From: Zygnema cylindricum
Lineage: Eukaryota > Streptophyta > Zygnematophyceae > Zygnematales > Zygnemataceae
NCBI GenBank assembly: GCA_037447655.1
Contig: JBBHKE010002644.1
Coordinates: 310,484 to 369,427, forward strand
Reading direction: 5' to 3'
Length of the DNA stretch: 58,944 nt
This document shows, piece after piece, positions 10,900 to 22,600 of this stretch. The notes under the pieces are model-generated. The model did not search any database. It was not told the origin of the DNA and was given only the letters and a program-made list of their open reading frames with translations. Both the position numbers and the translations under genes were made by a program. Position 1 is the stretch's first letter. Each line of letters starts with the position of its first letter.

Positions 10900-12179
10900 T
10901 CCCACCTCTTGGGCCTTCTGTTAGCTAGGTATAATGCAATATCTTCCTAAAGACCTTCATTGACATCAACTGTTTTAAAAGATCCCTTATCTGTACAGTC
11001 TTTAGCGTAATGATCTAGACCCCCGTATTTAAAACAAGTGACTTTCTTTTTCGGTTTTGTGCATTCTCTGCTGAAATGTCCCTCCTCACCACAGTTATAA
11101 CTGTTAATCTTCTTTAGCTGTGCACACTAAAATGCCCTATGACCCTTTTTTCTGATAGATAGTGCATGTGGGTATGGTAAGATTAGGTTTCTGAGCATTA
11201 ATGTTCGGTTTAGGACTCTTAATGTAGCCCCCTTTATTGTGAAATTTATTTCGTGCTATAACACTCTGTACACCCCTCTGATTTCCTCTGAAGATATTTT
11301 GCAGACCTGCATTTAGACCCTCTTCCTCAAACTTCTCCTCACCCCACTTTGATACATCATTGAAATTTCCCCTGAGTGATCGAGTTTCACGATTATACTC
11401 TAACTGATCCTTTAATTCCAATGCCTTATCTTGTAATTCCGATGTTTTAGTTCTGATTCCAGTATAGGATTCAGATAGTTCAAGAAATGCAACCTAGCCA
11501 TTTCATCAGTCAAACCTATGACATGAATAGTAGATGAGTCGAATTCCACAACATAATCCTTCACTGATCCAGTTTGCTTACAGTTCAGCCACTTTTCTTC
11601 CATTCTATATTTATAAGTGACTGACAAGAAACGCGATTTGATCGCCATCTTAAAAGCTTCTCAATCAGCATGATCAGGAATGAAATTAGACCTCCTCTGA
11701 GTGTAATACCAAATCTGAGCATCACCTTTCAGATAGCTAACAACAAAAAAAGTGTAATCATCACGATCACAATTTCTAGATTCCAAATAATACTCTATAT
11801 GAAAAATCCAAGCATCTAGCTCCTCAATCTTTTTACCATCAAATGATGGTGCTTCATTGATAGACAATTTCAGATCCCTTATCTTCTTAGGTCTATCGTG
11901 ATCATCTTCCTTAAAACTGACATTTCTCTTACTACTCTCAATCTTTTGGTCATTAACATCATATCTTGTGTGAATTAAATTAATTAGCTCATCCAATTTT
12001 CGATTTGAAACATTTCCATTTTCCTTAACATCTTTCAATTCACTTTTCAACTCTGAAATTCTTTCATCCACAGGAGCAGCATGAATATTAAATCTTTTGA
12101 CCAATTTCACACTACGTTTCTTCAACACATTTAAGGCATTTTCCATTTCACGTTTCCATGCAAAATTTGCCATTATCAC
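10900..12179 (-). pseudogene. Gy1 gag remains with zinc knuckles
   Basis: The longest piece (12179-11661, 172 codons) is the N-terminal part of Gag; MANFAWKREMENAL is its likely start. It is Lys/Glu-rich with coiled-coil character, then has the retrotransposon-gag core (LDAWIFHIEYYL, SYLKGDAQIWY). Further pieces at 11648-11412 and 11421-11137 follow in other frames. A CCHC knuckle region follows at about 11160-11000, with the second Cys of the first knuckle changed to Tyr (CTIYQK). The Gy2 copy at 31945-33190 keeps three good knuckles. Confidence 0.8.
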
Positions 12180-12291
12180 ACAATGAAATCAAGCATTAAG
12201 AATGGTAGAGTATAATTATCCAAAAGAGTTTGCAATAGATTTGAAGTCCTCAGATTTATCTAATCCAAGACTTCCTTTCCTTAACAAATTT

Positions 12292-12535
12292 ACGAAAAAG
12301 CCGTAATGTACGGAAAATCCGTAATGTGCGAAAATGCCGTAAAGTACGGAAAAGCCGTAATGTACGAAAAAGCTGTAATGTACGAAAAATTGTAATGTAC
12401 GGAAAAGCCGTAATATACGGAAAAAGTCGGAATGTACGGAAAAGCCGTAATATAGGCAAAAAGTCGTAATGTACGGAAAAGCCGTAATATAGGCAAAAAG
12501 TCGTAATGTACGGAAATTGCCGAAATTTACGGAAA
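12292..12535. repeat. About 20-bp minisatellite (CGTAATGTACGGAAAAGC)
   Basis: At least a dozen imperfect copies of a unit near CGTAATGTACGGAAAAGC run head to tail. Part of the array (about 12440-12515) shows a doubled unit of about 41 bp, with GTAATATAGGCAAAAAGTC alternating. It starts exactly where homology of the Gy1 leader ends. Related words (CCGGAATGTACGG) continue more loosely to about 12750. Confidence 0.9.
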
Positions 12536-12968
12536 AATTTGGGCCCGCGCACCCGTTCAGCCTTTGGTCAACCCCACACGTGTAAAATTGTAAAGTATAG
12601 AGGTAAAAGTACGATAGTACGATATTAAAATATACATTGTACGGATCGCGTTTCCGTCCGAATTGATGTTTAGTTTGGAATTACCGGACGACGCCCGGAA
12701 TGTCCGGAATAATAGCCGGAATGTACGGAAGTCTTCGGAAATTACGGGGATATTTTTTACCGTTGGGGAAAAAACAATAAAAAAGTCACAGTTCGAAAGT
12801 TTAGACTTTTTAGAAACTCTTTGGACAGTAGGATCATTGTTCTGTTCAACGTTTTTTTTTTTTTTTTTTAAGGAGGAAAGAGGATCAAAACCAAATTTTA
12901 TTATACTTTTAAATATTATTATTTGTTTAAAATTCGATTATTAGGGTTTTGGACAGCCTGAAAATTAG
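12536..12968. other. Spacer before the assembly gap
   Basis: No gene is seen. The stretch holds loose CGGAATGTACGG-type words up to about 12750, a poly-T run near 12855 and AT-rich DNA up to the gap. Confidence 0.5.
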
Positions 12969-12978
12969 NNNNNNNNNN
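12969..12978. other. Assembly gap (10 N)
   Basis: Ten N characters. Unrelated AT-rich DNA lies on the left and copia RNase H sequence on the right, so the join may hide missing sequence or a misassembly. Confidence 1.
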
Positions 12979-14158
12979 TATGGTGAGGTTGCCTTGATAC
13001 AATACATACCCAGACGTGCATCTCCTCATAGGGGCATCCCCATAGCTAGCATCACTCCAAATGGTGATGTCAGTATTGTTCTCACCCAAATGATACCATA
13101 GATCTCTAGTCCTTAAGAGATAACTAAGGTCTCTCTTAGCTGCCTCCCAATCTTTCTTAGTGGGAGCATTTAGACTCATACTTAGTACTTTACAACTGCA
13201 GCTTTGTCCTGTCGCGTACAATTCATAAAATATTCTAGCTGCCCACTACAAGTATATAAGGAATTGTCTGCATAAATATTTTCTCTTCAAGGCCTAGCTC
13301 AACATCCAAGATTATTTCTCCTTCTTCCACACTCCCCTCACTTCCCTTCTTAAGTTCCGTTGGAGTGGTATAACTATTAGCCTTCTCCATTTGGAATTTT
13401 TCTAACATTTTTTCAATGGCCTCCTCTTGAGTTAGTATGATTATTTTCTTATCTCTGTCTCTCTCTACTCAAATTCCTAAAACATAACTTGCTTCACCTA
13501 CATCTGTCATCTCAAATCTACCTTTTAGATCCGTTGTAAACTTATTTATTTATCCATAGATTTACTTAAGACAAGCAAATCATCAATTAAACTGCAATAA
13601 ATATAAATCTTTCCTCATCTTTAAACAAATAAATTAAGTAATCTGAGCTGATGCGAATGTTACCCAAACCTGTAAAAAACTCATCGAGTTTCTTATTCCT
13701 TTGACGGGGCTCCTGTTTTAGCCCAAAAATGGTTGGATCAATCGACAAACCCCTCCTCCCCTTGCTCTCCTCCCCTTGCTCCACAAATCCTTCGGGTTGT
13801 CGCAGAAAGATCTCCTCTTCCAACTCTCCACGTAGGAAGGTTGTCTTGATGTCCATTTGATGTACTTCCATGTCTTTTGTTGTTGCCAATCTGAGAAGTA
13901 TCCGGACGGAGGGGAACTTGAAGAGTCGGTCAAATGTCTCCTCGTAGTCAATTCCCTCTTTATGGGTAAATCCTTTCGCCACTAACAGAGCCTTGTAGCC
14001 CTCAATGGTGTTATCCGGGGTGAGTTTCAATTTAAATACCCAATTACACCTAATTGGCTTTCGTTAGGGGGAGTGTCCACCAATTCCCACGTACCGGCTG
14101 CAATAATTGAAGCCATCTCCTCATTAATGGTTGTCTTCCACCGGTTCCTCTCGAAAAG
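12979..14158 (-). pseudogene. Copia fragment H: RT and RNase H remains
   Basis: Minus-strand sequence homologous to the B-family RT-RNase H. An ORF at 14030-13587 keeps the RT start (YKALLVAKGFTHKEG, MDIKTTFL). 13221-12979 keeps the RNase H entry (ITIWSDASYGDAPMRRCTSG). The YVDD region near 13570-13610 is frameshifted. The RNase H end is lost at the assembly gap. On the other side homology stops at 14158, where the LTR of element D begins. The rest of H is not found beyond the far end of D (48764), so this junction is not a clean insertion. Confidence 0.85.
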
Positions 14159-15157
14159 TGCAATTCTGTGTCCTCCAATGGACCACAGAATTTATGAAGC
14201 CTCTAGGTATTTTTTGGCTAACCCAATTTCAACCACAACCATTGTTGCTCAAGCAGACAAACTGCCAATCTAACACCACCTGTGTAGAGCATGGACTCCC
14301 CGGAGTCTGTAGCAAAAAGAATCAGAGAAAACGGCCAACTTGCGGATTAGTTATAAAGCGGCAAAGATGCGAAGTTTTAATCAAACTCTCTAGGAGAGGG
14401 GGCGACCTACTCAATTCTCTAAGGACTAAACCTCTCTCACAACCCCAATTTACTAGAGTATAAACCAATCATAGGACTGTATAATACAGAAAGGTACTAT
14501 GGCCGATGTTCTTTTTGTACGGCATGTGTACGACAAGGCTATTGGGTGGACGCATGTCTTCTTTTTACTCGTACTTATGTTGCGCAAGATTTCCGCGTCC
14601 CAATGTCATCCAACTACGTGGCGCCAAATCGTGTCTCGCCTAAAAAACGCCAAAACGCCCATTCCATCATCTCAGCATCAGTATGTGTCGTCGAATCTAA
14701 ATTTGCTTTTAATGTTTACCGTCAAAACAAATGCCCATTTCATTTGTTTTGTGCGTGACATGTTTGTACCGTATGTGTAACTAATGTCAATTCCTTCTAT
14801 CGGTAGTTCCGTTAAATCGACCAAATTCTATAAACAATGTTTAAATATATATCACACCCTATGTACTCTAACAAACTCCTACGACAGATCGGTTCGAGCT
14901 GACAGCTAAGCCTCGCTCTCCCAGTTGGAGGTTTGAGTCCTGTCGGACTCAACCTTTTGTTGAGAGTGACTGATGTCACCCTTCACTCCTGCTTATGGAG
15001 CTGAGGCAACCATGACTCTACCACCCTCTCTTTCCTTCAGTGACTACAACAAGTATGGGGGATAGAGAGAGGAGGTGGAGGCAGACTGTCTGTGCTTTTT
15101 TTTTTCACTAAGTTATTTAGACCTAAAAAATACTCTTTAAATCTAGTGATTTTAACA
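14159..15157 (-). repeat. 3' LTR of D
   Basis: On the plus strand it starts TGCAATTCTGTGTCC and ends TTTAACA; the purine tract (CTCCCCTTATTTTCTAG in plus sense) follows at 15158. It aligns with 47196 onward, for example at CATGAAGCCTCTAGGTA, TTTTGGCTAACCCA and GGCTATTGGGTGGACGC. A tRNA-like module lies at 14881-14952, with a good Pol III B-box-like word GGTTTGAGTCC. Confidence 0.85.
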
Positions 15158-17488
15158 CTCCCCTTATTTTCTAGTCTAATTTCAACTTCTCTCTTAATCC
15201 ACACTTTTCTCTACAATGCTTTAACTTGGGAGAGAAAACAAGTTTGGACATCATATCAGCCACCAGTTATTCATAAGACTTATACACAAGATTCACAATT
15301 GTATTATCAACTTTTTCCCTCACGTAACTTAATCATATGTCTATATGCTTGGCTTTGAAATGATGTTTTGGAATGGCTGCAATTGCAATGGCAACCATAT
15401 GATCACAAAATGCTTCATGTACTCCCTCATTCATATACCCAAGTTCTTGCAGTAAGGACTTTACCCACATCAACTTTTTCACAACAGATCAAGAGGCCAT
15501 GTACTTGACCTCCGTAGTAGATTGAGCAACCACCTTTGTTGCTTGCTGCTTTAACAACAATCACCTTCCCCCACATATAACACATACTTAGAAGTACATC
15601 TTTTTGTAGGTGCATCCCCATAATTGGCATCACTCCAAGTAGTGATGTGAGTGTGCTCCCCCCCCAAATGCAACTATAACTCTCTTGTTCCCCGTAGATA
15701 TCTCATGACTCTCGTGGCAGCCTCCCAATCTCTCTTCCTAATATCATTTAGAATCTTAGTGAGTACTCCAACTGCTACCACTATGTCTGGCGTGGTACGG
15801 TTCATAAAGTAGATCAAACTTCCTGCAACCTGCCTGCAAGGGATAAACTTCATAAACTCTCTCTCTTTTGGACTCATTTGATCATCTAAGGTCATCACTC
15901 CTCCTTCTAAACTTCCATCACCTACTTTCTTCAAGTTAATGGGAGTGGTAGAATTGTTTTCCTTTTCCATCTAGAATTTCTCAAGCATATTTTTTATTGT
16001 TTATTTCTGAGTAAGTCTGATAATCTTTTCCCCTCTATCTCTTTCCATTTGAAGTCCCAAAATATATCTCGCCTCCCCGAAATCGTTCATGTCAAATCTA
16101 CTTTTAAGATTTTCCTTTCACTTATTGATATTTTCCAAAGACTTACATAACACTAGCAAACCATCAACATAGATTGCAATAAAAATAACACCATTCTCAT
16201 TCTCAAACATAAAGATAGAATGGTCCGAATTGATCGGGATATATCCCAAACTGGTGAGAAACTAATGTAATTTCTTATTCCATTGTCTAAAACCTACATC
16301 AGTCTATTTATGGACTTTATAAGCATGCAGACTTTACTCTCTTCTCTTTCTTCCACAAACCCCTCTGGTTGCCGCATAAATATTTCCTAACTCATCATTG
16401 AGGAAGGCGGTCTTAATGTCTATCCGGTGTATCTCCATGTCTTCTGCTGCTGCGAGACTGAGGAGAATTCTTACCGATGGGAACCAAACAACTGGAGCAA
16501 AAGTCTCCTCATAGTCAATCCCCTCTTTTTGAGTCAACCCCTTTGCTACCAGCCGAGCCTTATATCTTTCGATGGTATTATCTAGGTTCAATTTTAGTTT
16601 AAGCACCCATTTGCACCCAATCGATTTTCTGTTTGGAGGACAGTCCACTAGTTCCCAATTATTTGCTTCCATGATGGAGGCCATCTCATCATTTATGGCT
16701 CTAACTCATGTGTCTTTCTCCGGACTGTTAACTACCTCCAAGTATAACTTAGGCTCATCAGGGTGAGAAGGCTTAGTTACTATATGAGCGGTTTGTTTTT
16801 CATGTATCCTTTTTCAGCTTCTTCTCCCTCACTCGAAATCCGAAGCTGGAATGGAAAGAATTCTCAAATTTCTCCTCACTGTCCCTTCGGTTCCCTTATC
16901 AATGGAACCGGCCGGTTCTCCTCTTATCTCCTCGAGGGAAAAAATATGTGAGCTTTATGATATATCTCCTCATGCTAATCCTCCCTAATATCAAGCTTTA
17001 CCTATGTTTTTGGGAAAGACCATCCTCCTCACTCGGCCAAACTGATTTTATCTTTCTGTATATTTAGGATCATGATTCCTTCATCCATGACAACTATGTG
17101 TTTATCAAGTTTATACTGGGTTTTGCTAAGTCATAGACTTTGTATCCCTGACATCCTTTCATCATATCCCACAAAAAAATCCAAGTTTCCCTTAGCATCT
17201 AGTTTCTTGTTTTTCAACCGATCAGACTGTAGATCCTCCGATTTTTAGGTGAGAGATATTGGTTTCCTTCCAACCCACCTGTCATTCTTTTACTCTGGTA
17301 AGAACTCTATTCTTTATGTAGTTGGCACTGTTCATGGCTTCTGCTCAAAACCTTTTTCCTATCTTCTTCTTGGCCAACATACTACATACACTATCTCTTA
17401 CAGTCTGATTTAACCTCTCGGCTACCCCATTTTGTTTTGGATTATAAGGTATAGTTTTTTGATGCTAAACTCTTTCATCCCTATAGTA
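15158..17488 (-). pseudogene. D pol, 3' part: end of integrase, RT, RNase H
   Basis: Broken minus-strand frames. RNase H and 3' end lie at 15170-15970 (a VAGSLIYFMN segment at 15674-15970). RT lies at 16050-16684, with the start YKARLVAKGLTQKEG and MDIKTAFL-type RT box preserved as IDIKTAFLND. The integrase C-terminal part lies at 16950-17480, with an in-frame stop in the segment just before HQKTIPYNPKQNG. The frame runs directly into the TTCCT target site of element E and resumes at 38811. Confidence 0.85.
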
Positions 17489-17493
17489 TTCCT

Positions 17494-19652
17494 TCCAACT
17501 CTCATACCTCCATAGGTCCTCATTTTTGCTACTCTAGGATAATCTTGACCCCTTTGTTTTTCAAAAAGAATAACTGCCACCCTGGCACACAAAAACTCTT
17601 GTGTATTTTCTAGGTCTGTTTTACGATAGAAAAAGGCATAGGCGGTCTGCCTCTGACTCCCTTCTCTAAGCCCCCACACTTGTTGTAGTCACTGAAGGCT
17701 GGATAGAGAGTTAGAGTCAGGGCCAGGTTGATAGGAGTTGAGTTAGGGTTGCCCTAGGTCTCTAGAGAGATAGTGGATGAAACTGAAGATTTCACTAAAA
17801 GGAGTTTGCCCACCCAAGATTTGATCCTATTACTATGAGTCACAAACCCATTGCTTAGCTTTGTTAAGTTCAAGACCAATGCCGAGGTATATAGGGTTGA
17901 TGATATTTCAAACGCCACAAATAGGATATTTCCTTTAATTAATAAATACAAGAGAACATAACCAGTGGATGTACCTAGTATAGACAGCAAACGAAATGAA
18001 TATTTATTTCAGCAATTATCATTCAACCAAACTCATTGAACGGGGCGGGATAAGAGCCGATATTAGCGGAAGATGAATTTTGGCGATTTCCTCGGTGCGC
18101 AATCCGATAACACTTGGTAACATCGCATCGGTTTACGAATCTCCAGAGAAGACAAAAAAAATGCACGGATGTGGCCGTATTCGTTGGGCCATGCAGTACA
18201 GCGATTCCGCATAAATTACCGCTTGTAATTTTTGCAAATGTTAAGTCCTATGATTAGACCGTAATTTAGTAGAAGGGGTTTTAGAGGGGAAATACGACTT
18301 AGAATTTTTTGGTAGGTAGCCGCCTCTTTGAGAGAGCACCTTGTATAAAGGGCTAACTTTGAGTAGCCATAACTATTCACTCAGTTGACCATTTTCAATG
18401 ATTCTTTTTGCTGCCGACTCATAAGAGTCCAAGTTACACACGGGTTTAGTTGGTTAAAGTTTTTTATTGTTAGGCTGGCTGCATTTTTAAGGGAAAGTCA
18501 AAGTAGGGGAATGTGCCCAAATACTGATATTCTAACTTTGCACTCTGTGGGGGAACTGAGCACACATAAAGTCTTCTTTCACAAAGGTGAAGCTCTATTG
18601 GGGTTTTGATTGTCAAAGGGTCAGTCATTTGGGTTTTGAATCAACTTGGAGTCGACACTTTCTAGATAAGCTTTTTTGGATCTGCGAATTTTGTGGGGGG
18701 ATGGACCCCATAGAGTTTCAAGCATATTCACTCTTGTGAATGAAAGATTCCCCTGAGTCGAATTCAAAAAGAATCACTAGATTTTCTACCCTGAGCAGTA
18801 AGTTATGAAAGGTCAAGGTTAACCTTTTTTATAGGAGCTCTCTAGGAGAGAGGGTCTACCTACCAAAATTTCTAAGTCCTAAATCTCTCTCTAAACCTTA
18901 TACTACTAGAGTACGGCACCAATAAGATTACTATACCGTACATAAGTGTACAAGTGTCGATGTTCATTATGTACGGCCATCATACGGCATGGCCGAAATG
19001 TTGTCGTCTACCATATCCGGATTAGTTCCCATATTTTTTGTAGACGCCTTAAACCAATGACGTCGTACCATGTGGCGCTTGACGTGGCGCTTACCGAAAA
19101 ACGCAAAAACGCCTATTCCGCAATCCCGGCGCCTATCGTGGCCGTCTGATTAAGATCGACTTTCTATTTTAGTCGTCGAAAATCAATGCGCGGTATTTGT
19201 TTTGTCGTTGAAACAAATGTGTGTTACTTATTTCAGGAAGTACCTTACGCCTTACATATATCTTAAAATCTTTCTATGTTACATGCTGGTTTGCGCCGTT
19301 AAATGATTTCATGTAGTTTTACACATTTAATTATTTATCAAACCGTATATATCTCAACACTGTTCCTATACTATAAAATAAAGCTACTGTCTATTTTTGA
19401 CTTGGGGGACGGAAGGTACCAGGATCAAATCTTGGGTCTGTCAAGTATATTATGGTAAATCTACCAAAATCTACCACCTGCCTCTCTATCTCTAAACAAC
19501 ATAGGTAGCCATGGCTCTAGCTCCCTCTTCAACCTTTAGTGAATGCGACAAGTGTGGGAGCTAGAGAGGAGTTAGAGGCAGACTGCCTCGGCCTTTTTTC
19601 TGCCTTTCATTTTAGACCTAAAAAATACTCAAAAAAACCATTAATTTTTACA
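17494..19652 (-). repeat. 3' LTR of E (interrupted by solo LTR F1)
   Basis: Plus-strand left part 17494-17601 and right part 18731-19652; F1 lies between. It matches the E 5' LTR, for example ACCTCCATAGGTCCTCA, GTGGCGCTTGACGTGGCGCT, and GGTACC followed two bases later by GATCAAATC. It ends TTTTTACA before the purine tract at 19653. A tRNA-like module lies at 19381-19445. Confidence 0.85.
17602..18730 (+). mobile_element. Solo LTR F1 inside the E 3' LTR
   Basis: A plus-sense LTR starts TGTATTTTCTAGGTCTG and ends CATATTCA, with the direct repeat CTCTTG at 17596-17601 and 18731-18736. There is no internal region, as expected after recombination between two LTRs. It is related to the B/E LTR group (TAGTCACTGA, TTTTGGTAGGTAG and GGGCTAACTTTGAG words) but diverged. 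It carries the tRNA-like module on its antisense strand (17802-17868). A related partial LTR, F2, lies at 36732-37344. The repeat is 6 bp rather than the 5 bp usual for copia, so one boundary base may be off. Confidence 0.75.
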
Positions 19653-22600
19653 CTCCCCTTGTTTTCTAGTCACTCTTTAATTGAATACCACACTTCTCCC
19701 TACATAAAATTATCTTAGGGGAAGGCACAAGTTTGGTCATCATATCTGCTACCATCTCGCTATATGGTATGTACTCTAGATTGATTATTTTGTTTTCTAC
19801 CTTCTCTCTAACAAAGTTGAGTCTAATGTCCATGTGTTGGGCTTTAAAATGATGTTTAGGATTTGCAGCAATAGCGATTGTTGCTTGATTATCACAAAAA
19901 TATTTTTGCACACCACTCTTATGGTGACCAAGCTCACTAAGCAAAGACCTGACCCACATCAATTCTTTTACAACACAGCATGAGGCCATATGCTCAGCCT
20001 CCATGGTGGACACGACAATAACCTTTTGCTGCTTGCTACTCCAGTACCAAGCCCCATCACCCACATATAATACATATCCAATATTACAACTCCTCATCGG
20101 AGCATCACCATAACTGGCATCACTCCAAGTAGTGGTGATAGTATTCCCCCCACCCAGATGCAACCATAGATCCCTAATTTCTATCAAATATCTAAAGACT
20201 CTCTTAGTTGCCTCCAAATCTCACTTAGTGGGAGCATTTAGACTTCTACTCAGCACTCCTACAGCTGTAGCTAAATCGGGTCGGATACAATTCATCAAAT
20301 AGATTAGGCTTCCCACAACTTGCTTGTAAGGAAAAGTCTGCATGAACTTTTGTTCTTCAGAACCTAATTCCTCATCTAAGATTATGACTCCCTCTACACT
20401 CCCCTCACTTCCCTTCTTTAACTCCATTAGAGTTGTACAACTATTAGCCTTATCCATCTGAAACTTTTCCAATATATTTCCTATTGCTTGTTTTTGAGTT
20501 AGTGTTATAATCATTCTTTCTCGGTCTCTTTCTACTTGAATCCCCAAAACATATCATGCCTCCCCCATATCCTTCATCTCAAATCTCCCCTTAAGATCGG
20601 TTTTCAGTTTATTAATTTTGTCCATGGATTTACTTAAAACAAGCAAATCATCAACATAAATTGCAATAAAAATAACACCTTCCTCATCTTTAAAAACATA
20701 GATTGAGTGATCTGAGCTGATCCGGATATATCCCACACTGGTAAGAAACTCATCAAGCTTCTTATTCCACTTTTAGGGAGCTTGCTTCAAACCATAAAGA
20801 GATTTAATCATCCAGCATACCTTGCCCTCCTCTCCTTGCTCCACAAATCCTTCGTGTTGTCGCATGAAGGTCCCCTCTTCCAATTCTCCATGCAAAAAGG
20901 TTGTCTTGATGTCCATGTGGTGCACCTCATTTAGATTGAGAAGTATGCAAACGAAGGGAAATTTGACGACCCGGGCAAAGGTTTCCTCGTAGTCGATTCC
21001 CTCTTTTTGTGTAAATCCTTTTGCCACTAACCAAGCCTTTTAGCTCTCAATGGTGTTATCTGGGTTCAATTTTAATTTGAAAACCCACTTACACCTGATT
21101 CGTTTTTGGTTAGGTGGACAATCCACCAGCTCCCAAGTATCGGCTGCCATAATTGAGGCCATCTCCTCGTTGATGGCTATCTTCCACCTGTTTTTTTGTG
21201 GAATATTCATCGCCTCTCCATAAGTGTGAGGTTCATCTGGACGAGAGAGTTTTGTAACCTTGTTATCAACTTGTTTTTCTTACAACCTTTTACTACTTCT
21301 CCTTCCCCCCTCAAAATCTGTTGCAGTAATAGATGGTTTCCGTGGGTTCTTTCGAACAATCTCGACTGCTCCCCTATCCCTTGATTGCGAATCAATTTCC
21401 ACCATGACTTTCACTTCCGAGCGGCCGAGTCCTTCTCGGTCTGATTTGTACCTACAAGAATGTCATCTTTTCTATAACTTAGATAGTTAGGAACCTCAAA
21501 GTCATCGAATTTTCTGACTCAAACCTGATTTTTGCTGACTTATTATACTTGAAGGTATCCACAAACTTTCCTTAATCCATAACTACTAGATGTTTTACTA
21601 AGAATATAACTTCCCTTTTTAAAACATAAACTTTCTATCCTTTTACATCCTAATCATATCCTAATAGGTTCCCCGGTTTTCCTTTAGAGTCTAGCTTCCT
21701 GTTAGACGGATCTGTATCTAGACTGAAGACTTGACTGCCAAAAACCTTTAGATGAGATATGTCTGGTTTCCGGCCGCTCCATCTCTCATACAGTGTTTGG
21801 CCTTTTACCGCTGAAGTAAGAACTCTATTTTTGAGGTAATTAGCACAATTCATTACTTCGGCCCAAAACCTTTTTCCTATCTTCTTATCCGACAACATAC
21901 TTCTAGCACTATCACTTAGTGTCCTATTTAATCTTTCAGCTACCCCATTCTGTTCCTAGTTTTATGGAACTGTCTTTTGACGTTGAACTCCATCTTCCCT
22001 TATAAAATCCTCAAACTGGTTAGAGGTTTACTCTCCACCATTGTCACTCCTAACTCTCTTGATTGGGGTTTCATGGAGTTTTTCACTCCATGTTTTATAT
22101 TGTCTAAAACATTTATGAGCCTTTGACTTATTTTTCAAAAAGTTCAACTTGGAATACCTAAACCAATCATCGGTGATAGTCAGCATAAATCATTTTCCCC
22201 CGGGTGAGGGCACTTTGGCCGGTCCCCAAATATTTTTGTGTACTGAATCTTGAATCTTTTATCCCTTATAGGTGGCAGATTTTTAGAAGGGTAACCTGAG
22301 TGCTTTACCTTGAGCACATCCAGTAGAATCACTTAGATTCGCACTCTCGCCGAACTGCATCCCTTCCACTACTCACATCTTTTTCATCTCACTTAACTTA
22401 TCTAGATTCACATGCCCAAGCCTCTTATGCCACAACATTATATCATGAACACCAGAATAGTAAAGTTTCTTCTTTTCATTGTTTAAAATCAGCCTAAACA
22501 TCCCTTGGCTACCTTTTTCAGCAGTGAAATAAACTTCCTCCTAAAAACTTGCAGTAAAGACTCCTTTCCTAGTGCTAGTATCAAAACCCTTATCATCTAA

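Larger units (their letters stand above)
6174..12290 (-). mobile_element. Ty3/gypsy LTR retrotransposon Gy1, 5' end lost
   Basis: The element reads on the minus strand. One LTR is present (6174-7151), with gag and pol remains upstream of it in element sense. The order is gag, zinc knuckle, protease, RT, RNase H, integrase, which is the Ty3/gypsy order. The same family occurs in opposite orientation at 30181-36731 (Gy2), and comparing the two set the boundaries. The 5' LTR and most of the leader are missing. Homology with the Gy2 leader stops near 12290, where a short minisatellite begins. Frames are broken many times, so the copy cannot be autonomous. Confidence 0.9.

Noticed and set aside
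12292-12535. CRISPR-like array
   Set aside because: The repeats are adjacent and imperfect with no unique spacers, and the setting is eukaryotic. It is a minisatellite.
14159-14163. A TSD for element D
   Set aside because: The flanking 5-mers (AAAAG at 14154-14158 and AACAT at 48764-48768) do not match, so no insertion site is claimed.
14881-14952. A genuine tRNA gene
   Set aside because: There is a near-consensus B-box, but no complete acceptor stem or clear anticodon, and homologous modules sit at the same place in other LTRs. It is kept as an LTR module instead.
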